Assembly: GCA_963759235.1 (NCBI GenBank)
Contig: CAVWYO010000006.1
Location: 310,001 to 374,000 of the forward strand
Source of the DNA: Bauldia sp963759235
GTDB taxonomy: Bacteria; Pseudomonadota; Alphaproteobacteria; Rhizobiales; Kaistiaceae
Length of the DNA: 64,000 nucleotides
Direction of reading: 5' to 3'
Part shown: one piece after another, positions 36,316 to 44,976 of the stretch
Position numbering within the stretch: position 1 is the first letter of the stretch
Layout: each line of letters starts with the position of its first letter
The notes under the pieces: model-generated
Database searches by the model: none
What the model saw: the letters and a program-made list of their open reading frames with translations, nothing else
What the model was told of the DNA's origin: nothing
Translations under genes and position numbers: made by a program

Positions 36316-37710
36316 ATGATTCCGGCGAGCAAAGCGTTGTCGTCGATCGAGCAGGCAATCCTCGGCGCCCGCCGTGACGAGGACCGGCTGACCAAGATGC
36401 TTACCTCGGCCACCGATGACGCAGCACGGCTGCGCGCCGAGCAGGCCGAGGCCTACAAGGCTCTCGCCCGGCTCAAGCTCGATGAGCTGGCCCGCGAAGA
36501 CGTGGTCGGGCATCTCGATTCCGCCGAGCAGGCCGCGATGGAGGCGCTGGAGCGGCGCAAGGCCACCCTCGGCGACATCACCGACAAGCGGGCGGAGCTG
36601 GCCGCGGCGATGGAAGCCGCCGGCAAGAAGCGCGAGGAGGCGGCCGATCGTCTGGCTGCCGCCGTCGACGCGGTCGAGGCTCTCACCGAGAAGACCAGGG
36701 AACGGCTCACCAACGACAGCGAGTGGATCGACATGTCGCAGCGGGTCAGCGCCGCCGAGGCGACGGCCGCCGCCGCGGCGGAGAAGGCGAGCCAGGCGGA
36801 GGCCGATCGCGACGAGAAACGCAAGCCCTACGACGCCGACCCGCTCTTTTCCTATCTGTGGAAGCGCCGCTATGGCACCTCCGACTATCGGGCCGGACCG
36901 CTGGTCCGCTACGGTGACGCCAAAGTCGCCCGGCTCGTCGACTACGACGCGGCGCGGCCGAACTACTACATGCTGAACGAAATTCCGCTCCGTCTGCGCG
37001 AGCATGCCAACCGGCTTCAGCAGCAGGTGGCGGACATCACCGCCGAGCGTCAGGCCCTCGAACGCCGCGGTCTCGAAGCCGACGGCATCGTCAAGCTCGA
37101 GGCGGACGTCGCCGAAGCTACCCGCGCCCACGACAAGGCCGACGCCGCGGTCGGCGAGCTGGAAGCCAAGCTCGCCGCCATTGACGAGCGCCGGACGGGC
37201 CTTCTCGACGGATCGAAGGACGAGACGCTCAACAAGGCGATCGACGGGCTCGCAGCGGCAATCGCCCGCGACGACCTGGCGACCCTCTACAAGCAGGCGC
37301 TCGCGACGGAAACGCCGGAGGATGAGCGCATCGTCGCCAAGCTCCGCGAGATCGAGCCGACTCTCGCCCGACGCGAAGCCGAGGCCGAGGAAGTCCGCAA
37401 GGCGGCGGTCGAACTTGCCCGCAAGCGTACCGAGCTGGAGCGCTCTCGCGACAACTTCCACAGCTCCGGTTACAATCAGCCGCGCGGCCAGTTCGCCGAC
37501 GGCGCCCTGATCGGCAGCATCATCACCGGCGTGCTGGCGGGCGCCATGTCGTCGCGGAACCTGAACGATGCGTTCGGCAAGGGGTTCAGCGTGCGCCAGC
37601 CGCCGCGTGGCGGCAGCAGCTTCGGCGGGGGTCTGAAATTCCCCAGCCGTCCGTCGATGCCTTCGCCGCCGCGCGGTGGCGGTGGCTTCCGGACCGGAGG
37701 CCGCTTCTAA
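36316..37710 (+). CDS. Coiled-coil protein with Gly-rich tail, third gene of the operon
   Basis: 464 residues, not assigned to any family. Residues 20-170 are a long Ala/Glu-rich coiled coil. Residues 172-225 form a compact conserved-looking block with many aromatic residues (DADPLFSYLWKRRYGTSDY, DYDAARPNYYMLNEIPLRLRE). A second coiled coil runs from about 230 to 380. A short hydrophobic stretch follows (about 396-412, GALIGSIITGVLAGAM), then a tail rich in Gly, Pro, Arg and Phe (PPRGGGGFRTGGRF). Such tails also end TPM/YgcG-type membrane-stress proteins. The ATG is 4 bases after the previous stop, so it belongs to the same operon. Confidence 0.75.
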   Translation: MIPASKALSSIEQAILGARRDEDRLTKMLTSATDDAARLRAEQAEAYKALARLKLDELAREDVVGHLDSAEQAAMEALERRKATLGDITDKRAELAAAMEAAGKKREEAADRLAAAVDAVEALTEKTRERLTNDSEWIDMSQRVSAAEATAAAAAEKASQAEADRDEKRKPYDADPLFSYLWKRRYGTSDYRAGPLVRYGDAKVARLVDYDAARPNYYMLNEIPLRLREHANRLQQQVADITAERQALERRGLEADGIVKLEADVAEATRAHDKADAAVGELEAKLAAIDERRTGLLDGSKDETLNKAIDGLAAAIARDDLATLYKQALATETPEDERIVAKLREIEPTLARREAEAEEVRKAAVELARKRTELERSRDNFHSSGYNQPRGQFADGALIGSIITGVLAGAMSSRNLNDAFGKGFSVRQPPRGGSSFGGGLKFPSRPSMPSPPRGGGGFRTGGRF

Positions 37711-37730
37711 CCCATCAGAATCAAATAGTT

Positions 37731-37763
37731 AGAGCAAGGCCCGATCGTGCGGGCTTTGCCCTG
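37731..37763 (+). terminator. Hairpin after the three-gene operon, derived from the dispersed palindrome
   Basis: AGAGCAAGGCCCG pairs with CGGGCTTTGCCCT (11 of 13) around a short ATCGTG loop, 20 bp after the last stop. The flanking GAATCAAATAGTTAGAGCAA matches the palindrome at 54257-54277, so the terminator is probably a captured repeat copy. There is no U-run. Confidence 0.55.
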
Positions 37764-37792
37764 GGCTTGGTTCTCGTCAGCGTCGGCCGTCG

Positions 37793-38155
37793 CTATTCGC
37801 CGAGCCACGCCTTGGCGTCGTCAACCGCGCCCACCGGAAACACCTTGAGCGAGGTCGGCATCAGCCCGTCGATGGCACCCACCGCCCTGCGATAGGGGCC
37901 GTCCTCGGCCAGGAAGGCGATCTTCTCGAAGTGGCGGAAATGGCGCGTGCCGAACACGGCGTCGTCGAGCAGCGCGTTGGGGTCGTAGCCCGAAAAGTCG
38001 GGGCCGACGAGATACAGCAGTCTTATCGGGCGGCCGTTCTCGAGCGCGACTTCGATGGTCGGCTCGAGCACCGTCGCCCGATCCTTGCGGGTGATGCGAC
38101 CGCTCACCTGGAAGCCGATGGCGCCCTGGGGGAGATCGTCGATCTGCGTGAACAT
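37793..38155 (-). CDS. SpoIIAA-like protein, copy A
   Basis: 120 residues with the STAS/SpoIIAA-like fold (PF11964 type). FTQIDDLPQGAIGFQVSGRITRKD opens the sheet, and DAVFGTRHFRHFEKIAFLAEDG is the diagnostic middle. The start at 38155 has GAGG six bases ahead. It is a paralogue of the neighbour at 38265-38627, in the same order and strand with 109 bp between them. These proteins are linked to membrane-associated or stress functions, but none is proven. Confidence 0.87.
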   Translation of the reverse strand: MFTQIDDLPQGAIGFQVSGRITRKDRATVLEPTIEVALENGRPIRLLYLVGPDFSGYDPNALLDDAVFGTRHFRHFEKIAFLAEDGPYRRAVGAIDGLMPTSLKVFPVGAVDDAKAWLGE

Positions 38156-38264
38156 TTCACCCTCCATCAGTCCGTAACTGGAAAGACGGTAGGCGGCGCC
38201 GACGTTCGTTTGATGACGGACGTGCGGCATCTTCGTTACAAAAATCGGGCGTTCCGGTGGCGGC

Positions 38265-38627
38265 TTACCCGGCTAGCCACGCCTTTGCCGCCTCGGTGTC
38301 CTTCACCGTGAAGACGCGCACCATCGCCGGCATCAGGAAGCCGACGGTGCGCACGATCGTGCCGTATGTCTCATTGTCGGTGATAAAGGCGATCTTCTCG
38401 AAATCGAAGAAGTGCCGGAAACCGAAGGCGGCGTCGTCCCACATCGCCCCCGGCTCGTAGCCTTCGAACTCGGGTCCGGCAATCACCAGCAGGCGCAGCT
38501 TGTGGCCGGCCTTGAGCGCCTTCTCCGTCGTCGGGATGAGAACCTTCTCATAGTCCTCCGCCGTTACCTCTCCCGTCAGCGAGAAACCGATGACGCCCGG
38601 GGGCACGTCTTCCAATTCGGTGATCAC
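38265..38627 (-). CDS. SpoIIAA-like protein, copy B
   Basis: 120 residues, the same length as copy A. It shares the layout: ELEDVPPGVIGFSLTGEVTAED at the start, DAAFGFRHFFDFEKIAFITDNE in the middle and DTEAAKAWLAG at the end. The two are an old tandem duplication, clearly diverged. Copy B lies between copy A and the 3' end of the alcohol dehydrogenase gene on the same strand. Confidence 0.87.
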   Translation of the reverse strand: MITELEDVPPGVIGFSLTGEVTAEDYEKVLIPTTEKALKAGHKLRLLVIAGPEFEGYEPGAMWDDAAFGFRHFFDFEKIAFITDNETYGTIVRTVGFLMPAMVRVFTVKDTEAAKAWLAG

Positions 38628-38651
38628 AGCATCCTCCGTTCATGAACTCCG

Positions 38652-39636
38652 TCAGGGAACCAGCACTGCGGCGCCTCTCAGGTCGCCATTCCGCAATCGA
38701 TCGAGGGCCTCGTTCGCCTGGTTCGAGCGGCATCGTCGTGATGCTCGTCTTGATCGGCACTTCGGCGGCGATCCGCATGAAATCCTCGCCGTCGGCGCGA
38801 GTCAGGTTGGCAACCGAGCGCACCATCCGCTCGCCCCACAGGATCGAATAGGGAAAGGCCGGAATCTCGCTCATGTGGATGCCGGCGGCGATCACCCGCC
38901 CGCCTTTGCGGACGGCGCGCAGCGCCGCCGGGATCAGCGGTCCGACGGGAGCGAAGATGATCGCGGCGTCGAGCGGCTCGAACGGTCTTTGGTCGGAATC
39001 GCCCGCCCATTCGGCGCCGAGCTCGGTGGCGAAGTCCTGGGCGTCCCGGTCCCCCGGCCGGGTGAACGCGAAAATGCGCTGCCCCTGAAAGCGCGCCACC
39101 TGCGTCAGGATGTGCGCGGCGGCGCCGAAGCCGTAGAGGCCGAGCCGCTCGGCGGCGCCCGCCATGCGGTGGGCGCGGTGACCGATCAGGCCGGCGCAAA
39201 GCAGGGGAGTCGCCTCGGCGTCCTCATAGTCGCCGGGCAGGCGGAAGCAGTAGCGGTGGTCGGCCAGCGCGTAGTCCTCGTAGCCGCCGTCGACGTGGCA
39301 GCCGGTGAAGCGCGCCTGGTCGCAGAGATTCTCCTCGCCGGAAAGACAGAACCGGCAGCGGCCGCAGGTCGATGCCAGCCACGGCACGCCGACGCGCTCG
39401 CCGATGCCGAAGCCCGAGGTGTTGGCGCCGAGCTTGGCAACCTCGCCGACGATCTCGTGACCGGGAACGATGGGATAGCGGCATTGCGGAAGTTCGCCGT
39501 CGACGACGTGGAGGTCGGTCCGGCAGACCCCGCAGGCGCGAATGCGAATGAGCAGCTGATAGGGCCCCGGCACCGGAACGTCGCGCTCCACAAGGCGAAG
39601 CCGTTCCCCGGGCCGGGCGATGGACATGGCACGCAT
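38652..39636 (-). pseudogene. Zinc-dependent alcohol dehydrogenase with a frameshift near its 3' end
   Basis: The gene encodes a medium-chain dehydrogenase: GHEIVGEVAKLG with the catalytic-zinc His, then structural-zinc cysteines in CGRCRFCLSGEENLC, and a cofactor domain containing LGLYGFGAAAHIL. The sequence reads normally to ITTMPLEPG. There one extra C near 38718-38724 shifts the frame. In the corrected frame the end is QANEALDRLRNGDLRGAAVLVP with a stop at 38652-38654, exactly as in intact relatives. Uncorrected, the frame runs on to about 38548. All catalytic residues precede the shift, so a product with an altered tail might still fold. A sequencing error is equally possible. Confidence 0.82.
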
Positions 39637-39791
39637 GATGCTATTGTGGCACCGGTTGCCGCCTCGCCCAAGCCCTGGGAACCGGGGCGAAACGCCGTCG
39701 GCCTTGCGGTCGCCCCGTTGTGGTCGATAATCGGGTCGGCGGCGACTCGACAGGCATCTGGTTAACGCTTCCTTGACCGGAGCGGTTGACC

Positions 39792-40757
39792 ATGGTGCGG
39801 AGACGACCGACGGGATCGGCCATGCGCACCACGCTCATCGCGGGACTGGCGACCGCCCTATGCGGGTTCGGCCTCGGCGGCGCGGCGGCTCAGGACTCGA
39901 TTCCCGCCACGGTGCTTTTTGGCCGGTTCACGGCGCCGGCCGATCTTCAATCGCGAAGCATCGGATTCTATTCGCGCGGATGCCTCGCCGGCGCCGTCGA
40001 CCTGCCGATCACCGGCCCGGACTGGCAGGTGATGCGATTGTCCCGCAATCGGAATTGGGGGATGCCGGTCCTCGTCGACTATCTCGAGACGCTCGCCAAC
40101 GATGCCAAGGTGCTCGACGGCTGGCCCGGCCTTCTGATCGGCGACATGTCACAGCCGCGCGGCGGCCCGATGGCGACGGGCCATGCCAGCCATCAAATCG
40201 GCCTTGACGTCGACGTCTGGCTTGATCCGATGCCCGATCACACGCTCAGCGACGCCGAGCGCGAGTCGATCGGCGCCACCTCGTATATCGTTCCCGGCAC
40301 TCATACCGAGCTCGACAAGGCGCTGTGGACCGACGCCCAGGCCCGGCTGATCCATCGCGCCGCGAGCTATGACCAGGTCGAGCGGATTTTCGTCAATCCC
40401 GGCATCAAGAAGCAGCTTTGCGAGACCGCCGGGACCGATCGGGCGTGGCTCCGCAAGATCAGGCCCTGGTACCTGCACGACGACCACTTCCACGTCAGGC
40501 TGTATTGTCCGCCGGGGATGGCCGACTGCAAGCCTCAGGATCCGCCGCCGGCCGGCGACGGTTGCGGAGCCGACCTCGCCTGGTGGCTCAGTCCGGTGCC
40601 CTATCTGCCGGCGCCGAAACCCGCCAAACCGCCGCCTCCGCTTACCCTTGCCGGCCTGCCGAAGGCCTGTCGCGACGTGGTCAGCGCCCCTGCACCGGGC
40701 TCGATCGGCGCCGAGGTCAATATTCCGCTGCCCCAGGCACGACCGACCATCAATTGA
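39792..40757 (+). CDS. mepA: Penicillin-insensitive murein endopeptidase (MepA)
   Basis: 321 residues with a Sec signal (hydrophobic core about 13-30, cleavage near GAAAQ). The LAS-type metallopeptidase motifs are HASHQIGLDVDVWL, with zinc-binding His and Asp, and HDDHFHVRLYCP, with the HxH. Cysteines that form the family disulphides are present. The enzyme cuts D-Ala-mDAP cross-links in the periplasm. A Pro-rich linker (about 270-290) and a short C-terminal tail follow. I start at the ATG at 39792; 39822 is an alternative closer to the signal. Confidence 0.93.
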   Translation: MVRRRPTGSAMRTTLIAGLATALCGFGLGGAAAQDSIPATVLFGRFTAPADLQSRSIGFYSRGCLAGAVDLPITGPDWQVMRLSRNRNWGMPVLVDYLETLANDAKVLDGWPGLLIGDMSQPRGGPMATGHASHQIGLDVDVWLDPMPDHTLSDAERESIGATSYIVPGTHTELDKALWTDAQARLIHRAASYDQVERIFVNPGIKKQLCETAGTDRAWLRKIRPWYLHDDHFHVRLYCPPGMADCKPQDPPPAGDGCGADLAWWLSPVPYLPAPKPAKPPPPLTLAGLPKACRDVVSAPAPGSIGAEVNIPLPQARPTIN

Positions 40758-40789
40758 TCGCTTCTACGCCGGCTTGGGCTCCGCACCGG

Positions 40790-41647
40790 CTATTTGAGCC
40801 GTGCCTTGCGGGCAAACCGCTTCGGCTTCCGCTTGTAGATCTTCCCGCCGAGGATGAAGGCTTCCTTTTCGAGCGATCGCCGTTCCTTGGCGATCATCGA
40901 CAGCTGGCGCATCAGCGAATGATCGGCATCCGGGGCCAGCGCCAGCCGCTCGGCGAGGACGGCATGGTCATGATCGTAGCCGAGCACGTCGCCGAGATGG
41001 TTGAGATCGCCGGCCATGCGGCGCGTCGACTCCGGCAGCCGCTTCCTGCCGAGGCGGACGAGATGCCAAAGGGTCTTCACCTCCTTCCGCCACGTATGCA
41101 GGTCCGGCGTCGAAACGCTCGAACGGGCGCGCGCCATCGCCTTGCGGCTCTTCTCGTAGGCGCGGGCGATGGCACCGTTGAACAGCGCCTCTCCGTCGAT
41201 CTCGCGGACCGATCGGTCGAGCGCGGCTTCTATCGAAGACAGTCGGACGATCACTTCGCCGACCGGCGTATCGTGTCGGTGGGCTTCTTCCGCTTTGCGG
41301 TCGAGCTCGGCGACCACGCGGTCGAGCCCGGCGTCGTCGCCGACCGCCACCGTCTCGCGGAGGCCGCGTGCCGTCGCCGCCACCACGTCGGCGTCCCGCG
41401 CCCCGGCGAGGAGCCGGGCCGCCGCCGAGATCGAACGTTTGAGGCTCCGCGCCGAATGGCCGAGCGCCGGCTTGAGGACGCCGATCGTCGAGCGCGCCCG
41501 CTTCAAACGCTGGCGGGCGCGATGGACCCGCTCGTCGCGGGATTCCTCTTCCGAGGCGAGGCCGCGGCGCGCGCCGACAATATCGTCCCGCAACAGCCGC
41601 CATAAGGCGAGGCCGGCCTCTTCGCTCTTGCCGATCCGATGCGCCAA
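40790..41647 (-). CDS. CHAD domain protein
   Basis: 285 residues, all helical. Conserved His and basic residues lie in RVHRARQRLKRARSTI and TPDLHTWRKEVKTLWHLVRL, the two halves of the CHAD fold, and GDVLGYDHDHAVL is near the end. CHAD domains bind inorganic polyphosphate through their basic surface. No CYTH phosphatase domain is fused. The protein probably associates with polyphosphate granules. The C-terminus is very basic (KIYKRKPKRFARKARLK). Confidence 0.9.
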   Translation of the reverse strand: MAHRIGKSEEAGLALWRLLRDDIVGARRGLASEEESRDERVHRARQRLKRARSTIGVLKPALGHSARSLKRSISAAARLLAGARDADVVAATARGLRETVAVGDDAGLDRVVAELDRKAEEAHRHDTPVGEVIVRLSSIEAALDRSVREIDGEALFNGAIARAYEKSRKAMARARSSVSTPDLHTWRKEVKTLWHLVRLGRKRLPESTRRMAGDLNHLGDVLGYDHDHAVLAERLALAPDADHSLMRQLSMIAKERRSLEKEAFILGGKIYKRKPKRFARKARLK

Positions 41648-41768
41648 CGCCCCCCTCCGGACTTCTCCAGCGCGAGGCCCGCTCCGATCGGATCGAGCCT
41701 CGCCCCTTCACGCCTTCGCCTGCCGCCTCTTTCGGACGGCCAAGGTCCCACACTCGCGTGAAAACGCC

Positions 41769-42434
41769 CTAAACGGCGGCCACCCCGGTCCCCACCGGGC
41801 AGGAAACCCCGGTCCCGCCCAAACCGCAATAGCCATGCGGATTTTTCGCTAGGTACTGCTGGTGGTAGCCCTCGGCGAAATAGAAGGGAGGTCGGTCGAC
41901 GATCTCGGTCGTAATCGGGCTGTGGCCACGCGCCTTCAGCTCCTTTTCGTACATCGCCTTGGCCCGTTCGGCCGCCTGGCGCTGGGCCTGGTCGGCGACG
42001 TAGACGCCGGAGCGGTACTGGGTGCCGATGTCGTTGCCCTGGCGCATGCCCTGGGTGGGGTCGTGCGCCTCGAAGAAGGCCTTGAGCAGGTCGTTGTAGC
42101 TCACCTTCCTCGGGTCGAAGACGACGAGCACCACCTCGTTGTGGCCGGTCCGGCCGCTGCACACCTCCTCATAGGTCGGATTGGCGGTGTAGCCGCCGGC
42201 GTAGCCGACCGCGGTCACGTAGACGCCCGGCATCTGCCAAAAGACGCGCTCGGCCCCCCAGAAGCAGCCGAGACCGAACAGCGCCGTCTCCAGGCCATCC
42301 GGATAGGGCCCCTTCAGCGGCTTGCCGTTGACGAAATGCGTCTCGGCGGTTGGGATCGCCTCCGTCCGGCCGGCCAGAGCGGCCTCCGGCGACGGCATGG
42401 AAGTCTTCTTCCCAAGCAGGTCGAGAATATTCAT
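41769..42434 (-). CDS. msrA: Peptide methionine sulfoxide reductase MsrA
   Basis: 221 residues. The catalytic Cys57 is in FGLGCFWGAE. The substrate pocket shows TGHNEVV and DIGTQYRSGVY. The C-terminal resolving Cys lies in GYCGLGGTGVSCPVG. The enzyme reduces the S-form of methionine sulfoxide with thioredoxin. The N-terminal extension of about 45 residues before the fold is typical of the longer proteobacterial form. The ATG at 42434 is preferred to one two codons upstream. Confidence 0.96.
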   Translation of the reverse strand: MNILDLLGKKTSMPSPEAALAGRTEAIPTAETHFVNGKPLKGPYPDGLETALFGLGCFWGAERVFWQMPGVYVTAVGYAGGYTANPTYEEVCSGRTGHNEVVLVVFDPRKVSYNDLLKAFFEAHDPTQGMRQGNDIGTQYRSGVYVADQAQRQAAERAKAMYEKELKARGHSPITTEIVDRPPFYFAEGYHQQYLAKNPHGYCGLGGTGVSCPVGTGVAAV

Positions 42435-42473
42435 GGCCACCTCTTTCTCCGGCCGTCGGCCGGCGGTGCGAGT

Positions 42474-42803
42474 TCAGGATGCGAAAGCAGTGCGCAGGCG
42501 GCGCTTGCGGCCGGCATAGACCAGCCACCCGCCGAGCAGGCCGAGAACGAGCCAGCTCGGCAGCATCAGGATCCATTGGATCAGCGGATCCCACAGCCAG
42601 TGGCCGATATAGGCTTCCACCGTCTGCTGGACGAAGGCCTGCGCAGCCATCAGGCTCGACGGGCTGATCGAGAACCAGGTCGTTCCGAGCGGCGTCACGG
42701 TCAACTGCGACGCCGCAATCGTCTTGGTCCCGTCGACCACCAACGCGACCAGTGCGCCGGCGATCAGCCAGAGCCCGACGAAACGTGCGAAGAAACCGAT
42801 CAT
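42474..42803 (-). CDS. DUF6460-type small membrane protein
   Basis: 109 residues with two membrane helices (about 5-25 and 80-100) separated by an amphipathic stretch. It ends in a basic tail (RKRRLRTAF). The pattern GFFARFVGLWLIAGALVALVVDGTKTIA with LWDPLIQWIL later matches short inner-membrane proteins found widely in Hyphomicrobiales, which I believe to be the DUF6460 family. Function unknown. Confidence 0.78.
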   Translation of the reverse strand: MIGFFARFVGLWLIAGALVALVVDGTKTIAASQLTVTPLGTTWFSISPSSLMAAQAFVQQTVEAYIGHWLWDPLIQWILMLPSWLVLGLLGGWLVYAGRKRRLRTAFAS

Positions 42804-43012
42804 GTGCCGCGCCCGATTGGCCTCGCTGATATGGTCATCCCGCCATTTGACCGCAACGGCGGCATCCGTCAACTCGGCGCGAGCCGGCCGTGACCAGACG
42901 GCAGGAAACGCACCGGCCTCCCGGACGATCGGCCTTGATTTCGCCGTCACACGCGATGGCCGATACCGGCGAGTGCCGGTGGCAGAACCAACCGCATCGC
43001 GATGCGTTTCGT

Positions 43013-43591
43013 CTAATCCGCCAGCCGGCCGGCGAGGTCGACGAGCTGACGGCAGAGCGATTTCAACAGCTTGGCCCGCGGCTCGGCAGTGAGCTCGCCC
43101 GCTTCGTCGAAGCTGTCCTGAGCGCGGCTCACCTCGATCTTGGTCGGGATGAGGATGGCGCCGAGAGCGGTCTGTACGACTCGGCGCAGATCGATCAGCG
43201 CCCGCGCCCCGCCGATCGGCCCGTCCGAGGTGCCGCCGATGCCGTAGACCTTGTTGCGGAACCTGATGCCGCTCGCGGCGGGGCTGATGCGGCTCACCCA
43301 GTCGATGGTGTTCTTGAGCAGCGGCGGCAGCGAATTGTTGTATTCCGGCGTGGCGATGAACACGCCCTGATGGGCGGCGATCAGCCTGGCGAATTTGGTG
43401 GCGTTCTCCGGCACGCCCTTCTCCTGCTCCAGGTCGCCATTGTAGATCGGCAGCGGATAGTCGGCGAGCGACACGCGGGTTACCTCGGCGTCGGCGAGCG
43501 CCAGTTCCTTGGCGGCGAGCGCGGCGAGCTTGGCGGCGAGCGAGCCGGTGCGGATCGAGCCGGCGAAGACAAGGATTTTCGGAGCGGTCAT
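43013..43591 (-). CDS. NADPH-dependent FMN reductase family protein
   Basis: 192 residues with a flavodoxin-like fold. The FMN phosphate loop is GSIRTGSLAAKLA. The second flavin motif is TPEYNNSLPPLLKNTIDWVSR. Such proteins reduce quinones, azo compounds or chromate with NAD(P)H. The gene stands alone on the minus strand, about 110 bp from the 3' end of dnaN. Confidence 0.92.
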   Translation of the reverse strand: MTAPKILVFAGSIRTGSLAAKLAALAAKELALADAEVTRVSLADYPLPIYNGDLEQEKGVPENATKFARLIAAHQGVFIATPEYNNSLPPLLKNTIDWVSRISPAASGIRFRNKVYGIGGTSDGPIGGARALIDLRRVVQTALGAILIPTKIEVSRAQDSFDEAGELTAEPRAKLLKSLCRQLVDLAGRLAD

Positions 43592-43702
43592 GACTACTGG
43601 TGACGATCGAATCCGAGGGAGGTCAACGTCGTCGGCGATGGGGTGTCAAACGACCGGCGTCCCTTGGATCATCAGCCGCCTGATCCTCGGAACGCCCGCC
43701 GC

Positions 43703-44815
43703 TCACACCCGCATCGGCATCAGGACGTAGAGCGTGTTGCCGGAATCGTTGCCCTGGATCAGGGTCGGCGAGCCGGGATCGGCGAAGTGGAACTCGGCTG
43801 TCTCGGTTTCGAGCTGGGCGGCGACGTCGAGCAGGTACTTCGAATTGAAGCCGATCTCTAAGGGGTCGGCGGGATAGTCGACGCCGATCTCCTCGCTGGC
43901 GCTGCCCGAATCCGGGTTGTTGACCGACAGCTCCAGCCGGCCGTCGGAGAGCGCCAGTTTCACCGCGCGGCCTCGCTCGCTCGATACGGTCGAGACGCGG
44001 TCGACGGCGCCGGCGAATTCGCCCTTGTCGACTTTGAGAATCTTGTCGTTGCCCCGCGGGATGACGCGCACATAGTCGGGAAAGGTGCCGTCGATCAGTT
44101 TCGAGGTGAGCACCACGCTGCCCAGCGTGATGCGGATCTTGGTGTCGGATATCTCCACGCTGACCTCGGCATCCGGCTCCTCGACAAGTCTCTGGATCTC
44201 GCCGACCGTCTTGCGCGGCACGATGACGCCGACCATCCCCTCCGCTCCGGGGGGCGCCTCGATCTGGGCCTGGGCCAGCCGGTGGCCGTCGGTGGCGACG
44301 GCGCGCAGCATCGATTTGCCGTCGACGCTGACCACGTGGAGGTAGATGCCGTTGAGATAGTAGCGCGTCTCCTCGGTGGAAATGGCGAACTGGGTTCGGT
44401 CGATGAGTGCCTTCAGCGCGCTCGCCGGCAGCGTGAAGCGGGTTGGAAAGTCGCCGGCCGTGAGGTCGGGGAAGTCGGCCTCGGGCAAGACCTGCAGCGC
44501 GAAGCGCGAGCGGCCGGACTTCACTTCGAGCCGCGCCCCCTCGCCGGTATCGAGCGACACCTCGGCGCCGTCCGGCAGCTTGCGGACGATGTCGTAGAGA
44601 ATATAGGCGGGCACCGTCGTGGCGCCCGGTTGGCCGACCTCGGCGGGCACGGTTTCCGTCACCTCGAGGTCGAGGTCGGTCGCCTTCAGCGTCAGGCCGC
44701 CGTCGGCGCGCAACAGAACATTCGACAGGATTGGAATCGTGTTGCGGCGCTCGACGACGCGATGAACATGATTGAGTGACTTGAGGAGATGCGATCGCTC
44801 GACGGTCGCGCGCAT
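43703..44815 (-). CDS. dnaN: DNA polymerase III beta subunit (sliding clamp)
   Basis: 370 residues, three repeated clamp domains. The start MRATVERSHLLKSLNHVHRVVERRNTIPIL is characteristic, as is the end VLMPMRV. The hydrophobic pocket residues for clamp-binding peptides lie in the last domain. DnaN forms a ring dimer and tethers the polymerase. It lies 161 bp downstream of dnaA on the same strand, the classical order. Confidence 0.98.
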   Translation of the reverse strand: MRATVERSHLLKSLNHVHRVVERRNTIPILSNVLLRADGGLTLKATDLDLEVTETVPAEVGQPGATTVPAYILYDIVRKLPDGAEVSLDTGEGARLEVKSGRSRFALQVLPEADFPDLTAGDFPTRFTLPASALKALIDRTQFAISTEETRYYLNGIYLHVVSVDGKSMLRAVATDGHRLAQAQIEAPPGAEGMVGVIVPRKTVGEIQRLVEEPDAEVSVEISDTKIRITLGSVVLTSKLIDGTFPDYVRVIPRGNDKILKVDKGEFAGAVDRVSTVSSERGRAVKLALSDGRLELSVNNPDSGSASEEIGVDYPADPLEIGFNSKYLLDVAAQLETETAEFHFADPGSPTLIQGNDSGNTLYVLMPMRV

Positions 44816-44976
44816 TTTGTTTCGTCCGTTCCTAGAGGATAGCCGCGGGAGGCGACGGTACTGCGGCTACGGACTAACGAAACTGGCCTTTCGGATCGGA
44901 AAGCGCAAGTACCGCAAGCGTGTGGTCCACCGCCAATCCGCGTCGGCGGTGGACCCCGGACGAGCGGCCGCCCCGC

